DNA of 64,000 bases. Origin: CAZSXU01 sp964610505. Lineage in GTDB: Bacteria; Arandabacterota; Arandabacteria; JAGLYR01. The position numbers and the translations under genes are program-made. The notes under the pieces are model-generated. The model saw nothing but the letters and a program-made list of their open reading frames with translations. It was not told the origin of the DNA and searched no databases. The stretch is from assembly GCA_964610505.1 (NCBI GenBank), contig CAZSXU010000005.1, forward strand, positions 1 to 64,000. The letters are read 5' to 3'. Of the stretch, positions 19,168-27,459 are shown one piece after another; position 1 is the stretch's first letter, and every line of letters starts with the position of its first letter.

Positions 19168-19941
19168 ATGCTGGACCGGGTTCATATCGCAAGGAACTGG
19201 TTGCCCCGCTACACGGGCATGCCGCTGGATGAGTTCGGCGACTACGTGCTTCTGACCAACTTCCGCTACTACGTGACGAGGTTTGCCGAACAGTTCGGCT
19301 GCAATCTCCGCGGTGAGGATCGGCCGATGCAGGCCGCCACGAATTCCGACGGTCTGACCATGATCAACTTCGGCATGGGGTCGGCCAACGCGGCCACGAT
19401 CATGGACCTTCTGAGCGCGCGCTCCCCCCGCGCCGTGCTCTTCCTTGGAAAATGCGGCGGCCTCAAGCATTCAACGGAGATTGGCCATTTCATCCTGCCC
19501 ATCGCGGCCATTCGCGGGGAAGGCACCAGCAATGATTACTTCCCCCCCGAGGTGCCGTCACTTCCGTCTTTCAAGCTGCACAAGTTCGTCTCACAGATGG
19601 TCCTGGAGCATGGACACGAGTATCGAACCGGGGTCGTCTACACCACCAACCGCCGTGTCTGGGAGCATGACGAGCCTTTCCTCGATCGCCTCCGGAGTAT
19701 GACCTGCATAGCCATCGACATGGAGACCGCCACACTCTTCATCGTCGGGCACCACAACCGAATCACCCGCGGCGCGCTTCTGCTTGTATCTGATGTCCCT
19801 CTGGCCGCAGAGGGGGTGAAGACGCAGGAGTCAGACCAGCGGGTGACGGAAGAGTGGTCCGACATTCATCTCCAGCTCGGGATCGAGGCGATGACCGAGA
19901 TCGGCGACAAGGGCGAGCCGATCCGGCATTTCACGTACTGA
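19168..19941 (+). CDS. amn: AMP nucleosidase
   Basis: A 257-residue member of the phosphorylase/nucleosidase superfamily, the short form typical of AMP nucleosidases in Bacteroidota-like bacteria. Matching features are LPRYTGMPLDEFGDYVLLTNF, INFGMGSANAATIMDLL, VLFLGKCGGLKHST, a GEGTSNDYFPPEVP stretch, and AIDMETATLF near residue 190, where Met-Glu contacts the ribose. It cleaves AMP to adenine and ribose 5-phosphate. ATG at 19168 has AAGGA upstream and gives the expected family length; an upstream open frame to 18919 overlaps fapA and is unlikely. The 208-bp gap after fapA suggests its own promoter. Confidence 0.9.
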   Translation: MLDRVHIARNWLPRYTGMPLDEFGDYVLLTNFRYYVTRFAEQFGCNLRGEDRPMQAATNSDGLTMINFGMGSANAATIMDLLSARSPRAVLFLGKCGGLKHSTEIGHFILPIAAIRGEGTSNDYFPPEVPSLPSFKLHKFVSQMVLEHGHEYRTGVVYTTNRRVWEHDEPFLDRLRSMTCIAIDMETATLFIVGHHNRITRGALLLVSDVPLAAEGVKTQESDQRVTEEWSDIHLQLGIEAMTEIGDKGEPIRHFTY

Positions 19942-19997
19942 GTGGCATCCTCGGATCGGGTCTCGCAGCACGCCGTTGACGTCAAGAACGCAGGTCG

Positions 19998-20161
19998 GGG
20001 GTCAGGTCTTGCATTGCCACACAATCGAGGTCAAGGCCTTGGAGGACCAGCAGATAGAGTGGCGCTGATCTGGAGAGACTGTCGGCTCTTCGGCGACCAT
20101 TGCAGGGTGAACAAAGGCAGGCAGCTAGGCCTGCGAATGTGTCATTGCAGGATCTGACCCC
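19998..20161. repeat. Inverted-repeat element E6
   Basis: A left arm at 19998-20022 (GGGGTCAGGTCTTGCATTG...) and a right arm at 20139-20161 match 19 of 23 bases after reverse complementation. Near the right end is a GCAGGC/GCCTGC hairpin. The ends resemble those I recall flanking REP-associated tyrosine transposases, but no transposase is present, so it would need mobilisation in trans. It fills most of the 302-bp space between amn and feoB. A solo arm exists at 15597. Confidence 0.65.
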
Positions 20162-20243
20162 GAACGCGGCTCCGAAGGTGCGTGGAAGCGACGGATACGC
20201 GCGCGACCGTTCCATTTGTTGGATCCTCTCCGATGGATACGAC

Positions 20244-21947
20244 CTACAGAACCAGGTTCAGGAATCCTCCCACAACCAGGGCCGAAACCATCATAATCAT
20301 TGCCGCCTTTGCCATGTCCCGAACCCCGAACTCCTTGAGCAGTACGGCGAAGGTGGCGACGCAGGGAAAGTACATCGCCAGGACCACACTGGCGACCACC
20401 GCCTGCTTCATCGAGAGCCCCAGGGGAACCAGCATTCCCACGGCCACGTCCTTCCGCAGGAAGCCGACCACGAGCCCCCCCACAGCCTCCGGTGGCAGAC
20501 CCAGAACTCCCGTGATAACCGGCGCGGCCAACCCACCGACGAAATCGATGATGCGAAGCGTGTAGAGGACGTTCACGACGAATACCCCGACGAGAACCCA
20601 GGGCACGGCCTCTCGCAGGAACCACACGATCCTCATCCAGAGTTTCTTCAGAAGACCTTTCCAGTATGGGATCCGGTAGGGCGGCACGTCGATGAGGACC
20701 TCCGGACACTCGCCCTTCGTGAACCGATTGAGAAGCATTCCCAGCACCAACCACGCGAGGAAGAGAGTCCCGAAGACGCCTGCGAGCGATTTCGCCCCAC
20801 CCGGCCCCACGAGTCCGACGATCATTGCGATCTGCGCCATGCAGGGAACGCAGATTGCCATCAGGGTCGCGGCGATGAATCTCTCCTTGCGGCTTTCCAT
20901 GATCCTGGCCGAGAGAGCCCCGGGAACATTACAGCCGAGACCGAGCATCATGGGGACAATGGCGAGACCGTGCAACCCAAGACGGTGCATCAGACTGTCC
21001 ATCAGCACGGCCAACCTCGGCAGATAACCCGTATCCTCGAGGAAGGAGAGGACGAGATAGAAGGCAAACACGTAGGGCAGAACCGCTCCAATGGGGACAA
21101 AGATCCCGGTTGTCAAGAGCCCGAACGATTCACCGAAGTCGATATCGCCATCGACGAGCCTCCCGATTACGAGATCGTGGATGATTCCGCGTCCGTCGAG
21201 ACGTGCCGAAAGACGAAGCATGATCGGAACCCAGAACCTCTCGAACAACGGCTCGAACACATACCCGATCAGACTTTCGCCGATCAAGCGGATGACCTCA
21301 AAAGCTGCAACTAACACACCCAGCGCGACGAGGGTTCCCGTGAAAGGTCTGACCGAGGCATCTTCCAACCTGTCCAAGAGGGTGTGGTGACGGTGAGTGA
21401 CCGTTTGAACCCGGTCCACAATCTTTCCGATCTCGCACCAGCGGCCCGCCTCTTCGTACTCGTAGGAGGAGATCCCCGCGTCTGGGATCTTCTCCACCAG
21501 CGTCTTCACACCCTCTCCTGTAATCGCCGTGGTCGGCACGCACGGAACGCCCAGGATCCGCTCCAGTTTCTCCACATCGATCTCAACGCCCGTATGTCTG
21601 GTTTCATCCCAGAGGTTGAGGGCTACAACCATCGGCTTTCTGTGCTTAGCGAGCTGGAGGGTCAGATTGAGGCTTCTCTCGAGATTGGTCGCATCGACGA
21701 CGTTGACGATGACGTCCCCGCCCTCGATCATTCGAACAGCAACCTCCTCGGCCACCGAGGAGGCCTCCAGCGAGTACGTTCCGGGGACATCACAAATCTC
21801 GACTCTTCGACCTTCGATCCGCATGTGTCCCCGGGTATGCTCAACCGTTGTTCCCGGGTAGTTCGCACAGATGACGTGCGCGCCGGTGAGCCTGTTGAAG
21901 AGCACGCTCTTCCCAACGTTGGGATTTCCGACCAGTAGGATTCTCAC
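20244..21947 (-). CDS. feoB: Ferrous iron transport protein B
   Basis: A 567-residue Fe(II) transporter. The N-terminal G domain has G1 GNPNVGKS (residues 7-14), a G2 Thr in NYPGTTVEH, G3 DVPGTY and G4 NLWD. The membrane part carries two gate repeats with GLGCNVPGALSARIMESR and a later FPCVATFAVL. It is shorter than E. coli FeoB (773) mainly at loops and the C-terminus. The GTG start at 21947 has GGGAG 8 bp upstream. It follows feoA by 86 bp, and a perfect 23-bp palindrome in that spacer is a likely Fur-type operator. It takes up Fe2+ across the inner membrane. Confidence 0.97.
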   Translation of the reverse strand: MRILLVGNPNVGKSVLFNRLTGAHVICANYPGTTVEHTRGHMRIEGRRVEICDVPGTYSLEASSVAEEVAVRMIEGGDVIVNVVDATNLERSLNLTLQLAKHRKPMVVALNLWDETRHTGVEIDVEKLERILGVPCVPTTAITGEGVKTLVEKIPDAGISSYEYEEAGRWCEIGKIVDRVQTVTHRHHTLLDRLEDASVRPFTGTLVALGVLVAAFEVIRLIGESLIGYVFEPLFERFWVPIMLRLSARLDGRGIIHDLVIGRLVDGDIDFGESFGLLTTGIFVPIGAVLPYVFAFYLVLSFLEDTGYLPRLAVLMDSLMHRLGLHGLAIVPMMLGLGCNVPGALSARIMESRKERFIAATLMAICVPCMAQIAMIVGLVGPGGAKSLAGVFGTLFLAWLVLGMLLNRFTKGECPEVLIDVPPYRIPYWKGLLKKLWMRIVWFLREAVPWVLVGVFVVNVLYTLRIIDFVGGLAAPVITGVLGLPPEAVGGLVVGFLRKDVAVGMLVPLGLSMKQAVVASVVLAMYFPCVATFAVLLKEFGVRDMAKAAMIMMVSALVVGGFLNLVL

Positions 21948-21976
21948 ACCACGTTCTCCCGAAGTCCCTTCGGTAG

Positions 21977-21999
21977 ATATTGCGACTCAGTCGCAATAT
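21977..21999. promoter_or_regulatory. Perfect 23-bp palindrome, probable Fur-type operator between feoA and feoB
   Basis: ATATTGCGACT-C-AGTCGCAATAT has 11-bp arms around one base. The core TTGCGACTGAGTCGCAA (minus strand) has the 7-1-7 layout of Fur sites. It shares TG-GACTGA-TC-CA with the palindrome in front of the nearby Fur gene. It lies 30 bp before the feoB start. As a hairpin it would lack a T-run, so a terminator is less likely. Confidence 0.7.
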
Positions 22000-22033
22000 G
22001 GGCGAAAAAAAATACCGCCTCAGGCCCCGCGGA

Positions 22034-22285
22034 TCATTCGGATTCCTCCGCTCCTACTTCCACCCACACTTTGCTCGCCACTCCGAATCCCAACGCCAAC
22101 TGCGAGTTCCCGACACGGATGGTCACCGGACCCCGCATGAAGGGTCCGCTGGTCTTGGCAATCTCCCGCCCGGGCCGAATCCCCATGGCCAGGAGCCGTT
22201 CCTGCAACCCTCTCCCCGCCCGGACCCCGCGGACAACTCCTCTCTGTCCCGCGCGCATCTTCACGAGCGCAATCGTATGCCTCAC
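22034..22285 (-). CDS. feoA: Ferrous iron transport protein A
   Basis: An 83-residue SH3-like FeoA protein. The family pattern is clear: a basic N-terminal strand, LVKMRAGQRGVVRGVRAG, the conserved LQERLLAMGIRPGREI, and a C-terminal strand pair with VRVGN-like TIRVGNSQLALGFGVASKVWVEV. FeoA assists the FeoB GTPase on the cytoplasmic side. A GTG start at 22285 has GGGAGG 9 bp upstream. It is the first gene of a feoA-feoB pair, with a fur-family gene 116 bp further upstream on the same strand. Confidence 0.93.
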   Translation of the reverse strand: MRHTIALVKMRAGQRGVVRGVRAGRGLQERLLAMGIRPGREIAKTSGPFMRGPVTIRVGNSQLALGFGVASKVWVEVGAEESE

Positions 22286-22401
22286 TATGGATAACCTCCC
22301 GTCGCGCCTAGGATGTGCCAGCGGGATTTCCGCTCTGGATGATACAACTCAGGCGTAGACTCTGTCGCCATAGACGGCCAGAAGAAGAGTCACCCAATAC
22401 G

Positions 22402-22842
22402 CTACTCCTTCTGCCGCCTGCACTCCTTGCACAGTCCGGTAATCTCGATTTTGTGCGACTCGTCCTCAAATCCGTGTTCCCGCGCGACCTGTCGCAACGT
22501 CCTCTCCACCGACGGCCGACGGAATTCGATCACCTTGCCGCACTCGGTGCATACGAGATGCTCGTGTTGGTGGGCCGGCGAGAGCTGTTCATAATGGGCG
22601 TGCCGGTCGACGAACTCCACCTCTCTCAGCAATCCGGCTTCGACCAGCAGCGGGAGCGTCCGGTAAACGGACGCTTTCGACACCCGGTGCCCCTTCTTCT
22701 TCCTGAGCTCGTAGTGCAGCTCCTCGGCTTCGAAGTGCCCTTTCATGGCCAGCGCCTGGCGCAGGATGAGCTCGCGCTGGGACGTGAGACGAAGCCCCTT
22801 CTGTCCAAGAAACTCGCCGAAAGCCTGAACCGCGGAAGACAT
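22402..22842 (-). CDS. fur: Fur-family metalloregulator
   Basis: A 146-residue Fur-family repressor. Its winged helix (residues about 1-85) includes RLTSQRELIL and the recognition region VSKASVYRTLPLLVEAGLL. The dimer/metal part has YEQLSPAHQHEHLVCTECGKVIEF: the H-x-H-E-H cluster and CxxC match metal site residues. A second CxxC (GLCKECRRQ) at the C-terminus would complete a structural zinc site. ATG at 22842 has AGGAGG upstream. A consensus sigma-70 promoter and a Fur-like palindrome precede it, so autoregulation is likely. Its position upstream of feoAB points to iron; Zur or PerR identity cannot be excluded from sequence alone. Confidence 0.92.
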   Translation of the reverse strand: MSSAVQAFGEFLGQKGLRLTSQRELILRQALAMKGHFEAEELHYELRKKKGHRVSKASVYRTLPLLVEAGLLREVEFVDRHAHYEQLSPAHQHEHLVCTECGKVIEFRRPSVERTLRQVAREHGFEDESHKIEITGLCKECRRQKE

Positions 22843-22851
22843 GACCCCTCC

Positions 22852-22900
22852 TGAGACTGAATCTCAAAATCAATATAGCACATCCGCTCCGGATTGTCAA
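22852..22900 (-). promoter_or_regulatory. Sigma-70 promoter and Fur-type operator of the fur gene
   Basis: Reading leftwards: TTGACA (22895-22900), a 17-bp spacer, then TATATT (22872-22877), a near-consensus housekeeping promoter. Directly downstream at 22852-22866 is TGAGACT-G-AATCTCA, a 7-1-7 palindrome with one mismatched pair, close to the Fur consensus TGAGAATnATTCTCA. It sits between the -10 box and the Shine-Dalgarno site (AGGAGG), ideal for autorepression. Confidence 0.8.
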
Positions 22901-23060
22901 CCGCCCGATTCGCAAGTTGCCCTCGCGCTGGGAGTTCACGGCTCCGGCCTGCGACAGAAACCGCCGACCTCTTTATGTAACAGTGCGTTATAGCACTACA
23001 CCGTCCTGCCACCGGCCGCGACGGCGATCCGTTTCGTGCGGCACCGCGCTCTCAACAACC

Positions 23061-23135
23061 GGCTGTCGAGGGCTGTCGAGGGACAGCCCTACCGTAGTGT
23101 CCCTACCGTAGTAGCTCTACCGTAGCTTACGGTAG
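23061..23135. repeat. Phased direct and inverted repeats upstream of msrA
   Basis: GGCTGTCGAG occurs twice in tandem (23061-23080) and then folds on GACAGCC (23082-23088). It is followed by three copies of CTACCGTAG starting at 23089, 23103 and 23117, an exact 14-bp period. The last copy forms an 8-bp stem with TACGGTAG (23128-23135). The array ends 7 bp before a TTGACA box. Confidence 0.75.
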
Positions 23136-23141
23136 CTCGGT

Positions 23142-23170
23142 TTGACACGCTCGACATGCAACCCTAACTT
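23142..23170 (+). promoter_or_regulatory. Probable msrA promoter
   Basis: A perfect TTGACA at 23142-23147, a 17-bp spacer and a weak -10 (TAACTT at 23165-23170), 68 bp before the msrA start. The repeats just upstream could be regulator sites. The -10 match is only partial, so the start of transcription is uncertain. Confidence 0.5.
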
Positions 23171-23238
23171 GTGCTGTGCGGCCCGCCGGTTGGATTCCAT
23201 CCGCGGGTGCCCCAAATCCGGAACGGAGGGAGCTCACA

Positions 23239-23868
23239 ATGCGTGCGAGACGGATGCATGGGTTGGTCTTCTCGATTCTGTTTGCAGCCGGACTCTGTGG
23301 CATTGCGGTCCAGGCCGCTACGGCGCCGGTGTACCGGTTGAAGGAGGGAAGCCCCGTCATGGAGCGTTTGGATGCGAGAGAAGCGAAAACGTTGCCCAAG
23401 GCCATGTTCGGAGCGGGATGTTTCTGGGGAGTCGAATCGGCCTTTCGCGAGGTCAACGGCGTCGTGGAAACCGCCGTGGGCTACAGCGGCGGGATAACGG
23501 AGAACCCGACCTACGGCGAGGTCTGTTCGCACACAACCGGCCACGCCGAGGTGGTTCTCATCACCTACGATCCGGACCGGGTCTCCTACGAAGCGCTGCT
23601 TGACGTCTTCTGGAGGATTCACGATCCAACACAGCTCGACCGGCAGGGACCGGACATCGGGGACCAGTATCGTTCCGCCGTGTTCACCTTCAACGAGGCG
23701 CAGAGAAAGGCGGCGGAGGCGTCCGAAGAGAAACTTCGGAAATCGGGCGCGTTCGGAAAGAGGCAGATTGTCACCGAGATCACGCCCGCCACCCCGTTCT
23801 ATCGCGCCGAGGAGGTTCACCAGCAGTACTGGGAGAAGAGCGGCCGGAAAGGATGTCCCCGCCGGTGA
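23239..23868 (+). CDS. msrA: Exported peptide methionine sulfoxide reductase A
   Basis: A 209-residue MsrA with a signal peptide (LVFSILFAAGLCGIAVQA) that places it in the envelope. The catalytic motif GCFWG (residue about 62) is intact, followed by GVVETAVGYSGG, TGHAEVV and the DPTQLDRQGPDIGDQYRSA substrate-site block. A Cys four residues from the C-terminus may act as the resolving Cys. It reduces methionine-S-sulfoxide in oxidised proteins. ATG at 23239 has GGAGGG 8 bp upstream. It is monocistronic, with its own probable promoter. Proximity to the iron genes could reflect an oxidative-stress link, but nothing shows co-regulation. Confidence 0.95.
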   Translation: MRARRMHGLVFSILFAAGLCGIAVQAATAPVYRLKEGSPVMERLDAREAKTLPKAMFGAGCFWGVESAFREVNGVVETAVGYSGGITENPTYGEVCSHTTGHAEVVLITYDPDRVSYEALLDVFWRIHDPTQLDRQGPDIGDQYRSAVFTFNEAQRKAAEASEEKLRKSGAFGKRQIVTEITPATPFYRAEEVHQQYWEKSGRKGCPRR

Positions 23869-23930
23869 GGTCGCGTTCCTCCTCACAACCTCGAACCGGC
23901 CCGCTCTCCTACCTCCGGCTGCGTGCGCGG

Positions 23931-23974
23931 GGCGTGCGCGGGGCGTGCGCGGGGCGTGCGCGGGGTGGCGCGGC
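23931..23974 (+). repeat. Four exact 11-bp tandem repeats
   Basis: GCGTGCGCGGG is repeated four times without a mismatch in the 144-bp space between msrA and the convergent GATase gene. Such G/C-rich tandem units expand and contract by slippage. It is not a CRISPR array: there are no spacers. Confidence 0.85.
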
Positions 23975-24012
23975 AGGGGCCGCGTTCCGCGCGACTCATC
24001 CGGCGCGAATCG

Positions 24013-24705
24013 TCAGGTCACGTCCTCGAGGAAGTTGTCCATGAGTATGGAGGCAAGCGCGCCCATTTCTCGTTCGCGTGTCGAGCATTCGGCGACCACC
24101 TTCTCCTTGACCTTTCCGCACTGCGACAGCTCGTCCGCATAGGTGTCCGCCCACGCGGCCGCGTCCATGCTCGTCGATTCCAGATGAAACTGTACGCCGA
24201 CCACAGGGCCGCTTCGAAACATCTGGTTGCGGCAGGAGTCCCCCTCTACGAGAAGATCTCCCCCCAGAGGGATCGCGAAGGTATCACCGTGCCACTGAAA
24301 CACGGGGAACTGCTCGGGAAAACCCCGAAGCAGAGGTTCGCCGGCCCCCGCATCCGTCGTTCGCACTTCGCAGCATCCGATTTCCATCCGTTCGGCCTTT
24401 CGAACCTGTGCGCCCAGGATTTGTGCAAGGATTTGAGCGCCGAAGCAGATACCCAGGCAAGGCGTGCCGGCGAAAACGGCACCTCCGAGATACGCGATCT
24501 CTTTCCGGAGAAAATCGGGCTTCCGGATGTCATACGCAGCGATCGGCATGCCGCCGACGAGCACGGCGTCCACCGTGTCCAACGGGGGCAGGGCCTCCCC
24601 CGCGTAGGCGCGAACGAGGAGAAGGTTCACGTGACGATCGAGGAGGAACTCCGAGTACCGGCCAAACCCTTCGACGCCGCAGTTCTGGATGGCAAGGATG
24701 TTCAT
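24013..24705 (-). CDS. Class I glutamine amidotransferase-like protein
   Basis: A 230-residue class I GATase. The nucleophile elbow CLGICFGAQILAQ supplies the catalytic Cys near residue 88, and GVQFHLEST supplies the His-x-Glu pair near 180. It resembles stand-alone GuaA-N/YfeJ-like proteins of about 230-240 residues rather than a biosynthetic subunit, and no synthase partner is adjacent. It presumably hydrolyses glutamine or a gamma-glutamyl compound in the cytoplasm; the acceptor is unknown. ATG at 24705 gives the usual MNILAIQN start; an upstream ATG at 24744 would add 13 residues. It lies 132 bp downstream of a metallophosphoesterase gene and may share its transcript. Confidence 0.85.
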   Translation of the reverse strand: MNILAIQNCGVEGFGRYSEFLLDRHVNLLLVRAYAGEALPPLDTVDAVLVGGMPIAAYDIRKPDFLRKEIAYLGGAVFAGTPCLGICFGAQILAQILGAQVRKAERMEIGCCEVRTTDAGAGEPLLRGFPEQFPVFQWHGDTFAIPLGGDLLVEGDSCRNQMFRSGPVVGVQFHLESTSMDAAAWADTYADELSQCGKVKEKVVAECSTREREMGALASILMDNFLEDVT

Positions 24706-24837
24706 CTCCGGGAGACTCCAGGGAACAAGGTGATGTCGATGCATCCACGGGCCCCATCCTCCGGGATCTCAGTGTATGCGGGATTCCGCCGCCCGTCAAT
24801 GGCAAGACGTCGCTCGGAGCCGCCCGGCGATGGCGTT

Positions 24838-25578
24838 TCATCCCGCCCGCCCCGTTCTCAGCCACGCGGCCCAATCGGGACGCCCATTCGTTTCCGCCGT
24901 CCGCGCCGCGCCTTCCCAATCGTAGTTCAGCGTAATCGGCTCCACGTGCCAACCGGCATCGTCTTTCGACACCACACTGTAGCGCGCATCGGGGCCGCCC
25001 GCCTCCATCCGATGAGGGAAAGGAACGTCATCCGCGAAACAGGGACACCCGACACTCCCCGGGTTGACGATTTGTTTTTCGTCTGCAAGACGGATCACCG
25101 CAGGCATGTGATCGTGCCCACAGAGCACGACGGGCGCTTTGACCAAGCGTACCGCGTGCGCGATCTCATCCCTGGGTCTCGGAATCACACCTGTTTTCAG
25201 GACCTTTCGAAGCAGGTACTCATCGTCCCGCTCCGGTGATCCGTGGCACAGGAACAGATCGTCGTGGACCGTGAGTGTGGACGGAAGATTCTCCAGCCAT
25301 CGAAGATGCTCCGGCTCCAGGCTCCGCCGCATCATACTTACGGTCACCGGAGTCGCTCGCCTCGCGGCCTTCTCCGCAAGGATCCGGTCCTCATTGCCCC
25401 GAACCGTTGGAATGTCGAGGTCCACGAGTATGCGGGCGGTCCCGCCCGGATCCAGGGGACCGTACAGGCTGTCTCCGAGATTGACGATGTGACGGATTCC
25501 CCTCCGCTCGATGTCCTCCAGGACAACCTCCAGCGCCCATCGGTTGCCGTGCACATCCGATAGTGCAGCTACCCGCAT
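24838..25578 (-). CDS. Calcineurin-like metallophosphoesterase (YfcE/MJ0936-like)
   Basis: A 246-residue metallophosphoesterase starting MRVAALSDVHGNRWAL. The five metal-binding blocks are in order: SDVHGN (D-x-H), NLGDSLYGP (GD), RGNED (GNE), LCHGSP (H) and CGHDHMP (GHxH). This class of small cytosolic enzymes hydrolyses phosphodiesters or nucleotides such as cyclic nucleotides; the substrate is not predictable here. ATG at 25578 directly starts the fold; the open frame upstream lacks relevant sequence. It is probably transcribed together with the GATase gene. The 321-bp gap upstream contains a strong hairpin that ends the flagellar operon. Confidence 0.88.
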   Translation of the reverse strand: MRVAALSDVHGNRWALEVVLEDIERRGIRHIVNLGDSLYGPLDPGGTARILVDLDIPTVRGNEDRILAEKAARRATPVTVSMMRRSLEPEHLRWLENLPSTLTVHDDLFLCHGSPERDDEYLLRKVLKTGVIPRPRDEIAHAVRLVKAPVVLCGHDHMPAVIRLADEKQIVNPGSVGCPCFADDVPFPHRMEAGGPDARYSVVSKDDAGWHVEPITLNYDWEGAARTAETNGRPDWAAWLRTGRAG

Positions 25579-25785
25579 GGCGATTCCGCCTTTCACCCAA
25601 GCCCGCGACCACCGGGCCGGAATTGGACTTCTCCCGCGGATGCGGCCGTCCACCCCTCAGGGGCGAAGCCGATGAAAAGACTCTAGGGTGAATCGCTGGA
25701 AAGTGCAAGAATCAGAGTTCGTAGAGAGGAGCGTTCGAAGAATCCGCCCGGGTCGGCTCCCGATCAATCGTATGTGAAGTACGGT

Positions 25786-25809
25786 CGCCGGAACCCTAAG
25801 GTTCCGGCG
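25786..25809 (-). terminator. Stem-loop at the end of the flagellar locus
   Basis: CGCCGGAACC-CTAA-GGTTCCGGCG is a perfect 10-bp stem with a tetraloop, 91 bp beyond the stop of the histidine kinase gene. There is no long T-run on the minus strand. It marks the 3' boundary of the continuous minus-strand gene block that starts with flgE. Confidence 0.65.
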
Positions 25810-25899
25810 GCTTGGTCCGAAAAAAGAAACTCGAGGAGCACGGGTTCTGTCGGCAAGTCGTCTGAAGCGATTCGGCCTGCGGGCCGCACCCGGCCCGTG

Positions 25900-27459
25900 C
25901 TAGGCCGTCCTCGGCAACCGGATCGTGAACGCAGTTCCCCGGCCCGGCTCCGAATTCAAACGGATTTCTCCCCCGTGCTCCTCGATGATCTTCTTGGTTA
26001 CCGCCAGACCGAGCCCGGTTCCCTTGCTTCCTTTCGTTGTGAAGAGAGCGTCGAAGATCCGCTCTTGGTCTTCTTCCGCGATGCCCGGTCCATCGTCACG
26101 TACGGTGATCCCCGCCATCGACCCGTCCCCCGCTCGCAGGGTGCAAATCTCAACCGTCCCGCCGTCATTCACCGCCTCGATCGCGTTGGTCACCAGGTTC
26201 GAAAGGCAGCGAAACACTTCGGTGGAATCCGCCAGAACCGTTTCCGCCTCGGGATCCGCACTGGCCTTGAGTATCACGTTCTTCTCGGCCGCCACGGGTG
26301 ACATCGTTCCGACGATTTCTTCCGTCAGAACATTCAGGTTGACCGGTCCGCACACGGGCTTCCGCCCCTTGGAGTAATTGAGCATGTCCAGCACCAGACT
26401 GGAGATTCGCTCCATGGCGCCCCCAATCAGGGGAACCGCCTCTTCCACGTCGTTCAGACTCTTCGCCTCTACGCCCATTTGGAGAAAGTAGAAACCGGCC
26501 TTCACGCTCTGCAGCATGTTCTTGATGTCATGAGACAACCCGGCCATGACCTGGCCGATTGTGGCCATTCTCTCCCGCTGCACCGCCTCCCTATGGAGCA
26601 GCGCGTTTTCCACGGCGACGGCGGTCAGCCGACAGATTCCCTCGGCCGCCACCACGCCGGGAGATGCCGGATCAGTGAACAACGGGTTGGCGGCCTGCAA
26701 CACTCCCACGACGCGTCCACCGCTCACAAGAGGGATTACCAACAGCACAGAGAGATGGACCGCTCTCACAGTCTCCGGGACGTCCTCCAGATCCGGATCG
26801 TTGATGAAGAGCGACTCTCCGGCCCGGGCGACCAGCTCCGCGACCGGCTCCCCCTCCAGGCGAATGCCTCGCGTGATCTCCTCCGGAAGCCCCAGAACAA
26901 CTGATGTGGAGAAGCGCTCACCGTCCCACAGCATCACGGACCCGACGTCGCTTCCCACTACTCTCAGCACCTGTTCCAGCGATCTGGCGAGAAGATACTC
27001 AACGTCGAAACTCCCTAGAATCGCGCTGATGTCGCCCAGCACCTCCTGCGCCATGCGTCGGTGGCAGGATTCCTCTTCCGCCTGCATCCAGAGTTGGAGT
27101 TTGACCAGCGCCGCCCCTAGGTGATCGGCCATCGCCAGCCACGGTGCCGAGTTAGACAAGCCCACGGCACGGACATAGAGATTCCCCACAATGTCACCCT
27201 GGAAACGCAGTTCGAAGTGTGTTTCCGACCCCGGATCGACTTCGGCCTCGAGCCCCGAAGGGCGGACCGCGGCCCCCTCCCCACCGAATCCCTGCGCACG
27301 GCCGTTCTGGGAGGAATCGCAGAGGCGGACCCGCCAGTGGACGGCGCCGGCGAGTAAGTCCACCACAGCGCCGCACGCCTGAGCGAGCTCGTCCATGTCC
27401 ACGACGGAATGAAGCCTCACCAGAGAGGCAACCAGGTCATGGGTCCGGACATCGGTCAC
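25900..27459 (-). CDS. GAF-domain sensor histidine kinase
   Basis: A 519-residue soluble histidine kinase. A GAF domain (about residues 135-290: DVGSVMLWDGERFSTS, SVLLVIPLVSGGRVVGVLQ) is followed by the HisKA dimer domain with phospho-acceptor His in GLSHDIKNML (about 313) and an HATPase (LVTNAIEAV N box, RDDGPGI G1, GSKGTGLGL G2). No transmembrane helix was seen. The GTG start overlaps the HDOD stop by 4 bp (GTGA), so it belongs to the motor-gene operon. No receiver protein is in the window. In polar flagellates such a kinase could feed NtrC-type or motility regulators, but the partner is unknown. A hairpin follows it. Confidence 0.93.
   Translation of the reverse strand: MTDVRTHDLVASLVRLHSVVDMDELAQACGAVVDLLAGAVHWRVRLCDSSQNGRAQGFGGEGAAVRPSGLEAEVDPGSETHFELRFQGDIVGNLYVRAVGLSNSAPWLAMADHLGAALVKLQLWMQAEEESCHRRMAQEVLGDISAILGSFDVEYLLARSLEQVLRVVGSDVGSVMLWDGERFSTSVVLGLPEEITRGIRLEGEPVAELVARAGESLFINDPDLEDVPETVRAVHLSVLLVIPLVSGGRVVGVLQAANPLFTDPASPGVVAAEGICRLTAVAVENALLHREAVQRERMATIGQVMAGLSHDIKNMLQSVKAGFYFLQMGVEAKSLNDVEEAVPLIGGAMERISSLVLDMLNYSKGRKPVCGPVNLNVLTEEIVGTMSPVAAEKNVILKASADPEAETVLADSTEVFRCLSNLVTNAIEAVNDGGTVEICTLRAGDGSMAGITVRDDGPGIAEEDQERIFDALFTTKGSKGTGLGLAVTKKIIEEHGGEIRLNSEPGRGTAFTIRLPRTA

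Noticed and set aside
20100..21314. A 404-codon open frame antisense to feoB
   Set aside because: The opposite strand encodes an unmistakable FeoB; the antisense product is rich in His/Gln/Glu with no recognisable fold.
21977..21999. feo palindrome considered as a transcription terminator
   Set aside because: The loop would be only 1-3 bases and no T-run follows in the feo direction; it matches the operator before fur.
23089..23135. CTACCGTAG repeats considered as a mini-CRISPR
   Set aside because: Units of 9 bp with 5-bp gaps are far too short; an operator array is more reasonable.
23931..23974. Tandem 11-mers considered as a CRISPR array
   Set aside because: The units are contiguous without spacers and no cas genes are present.
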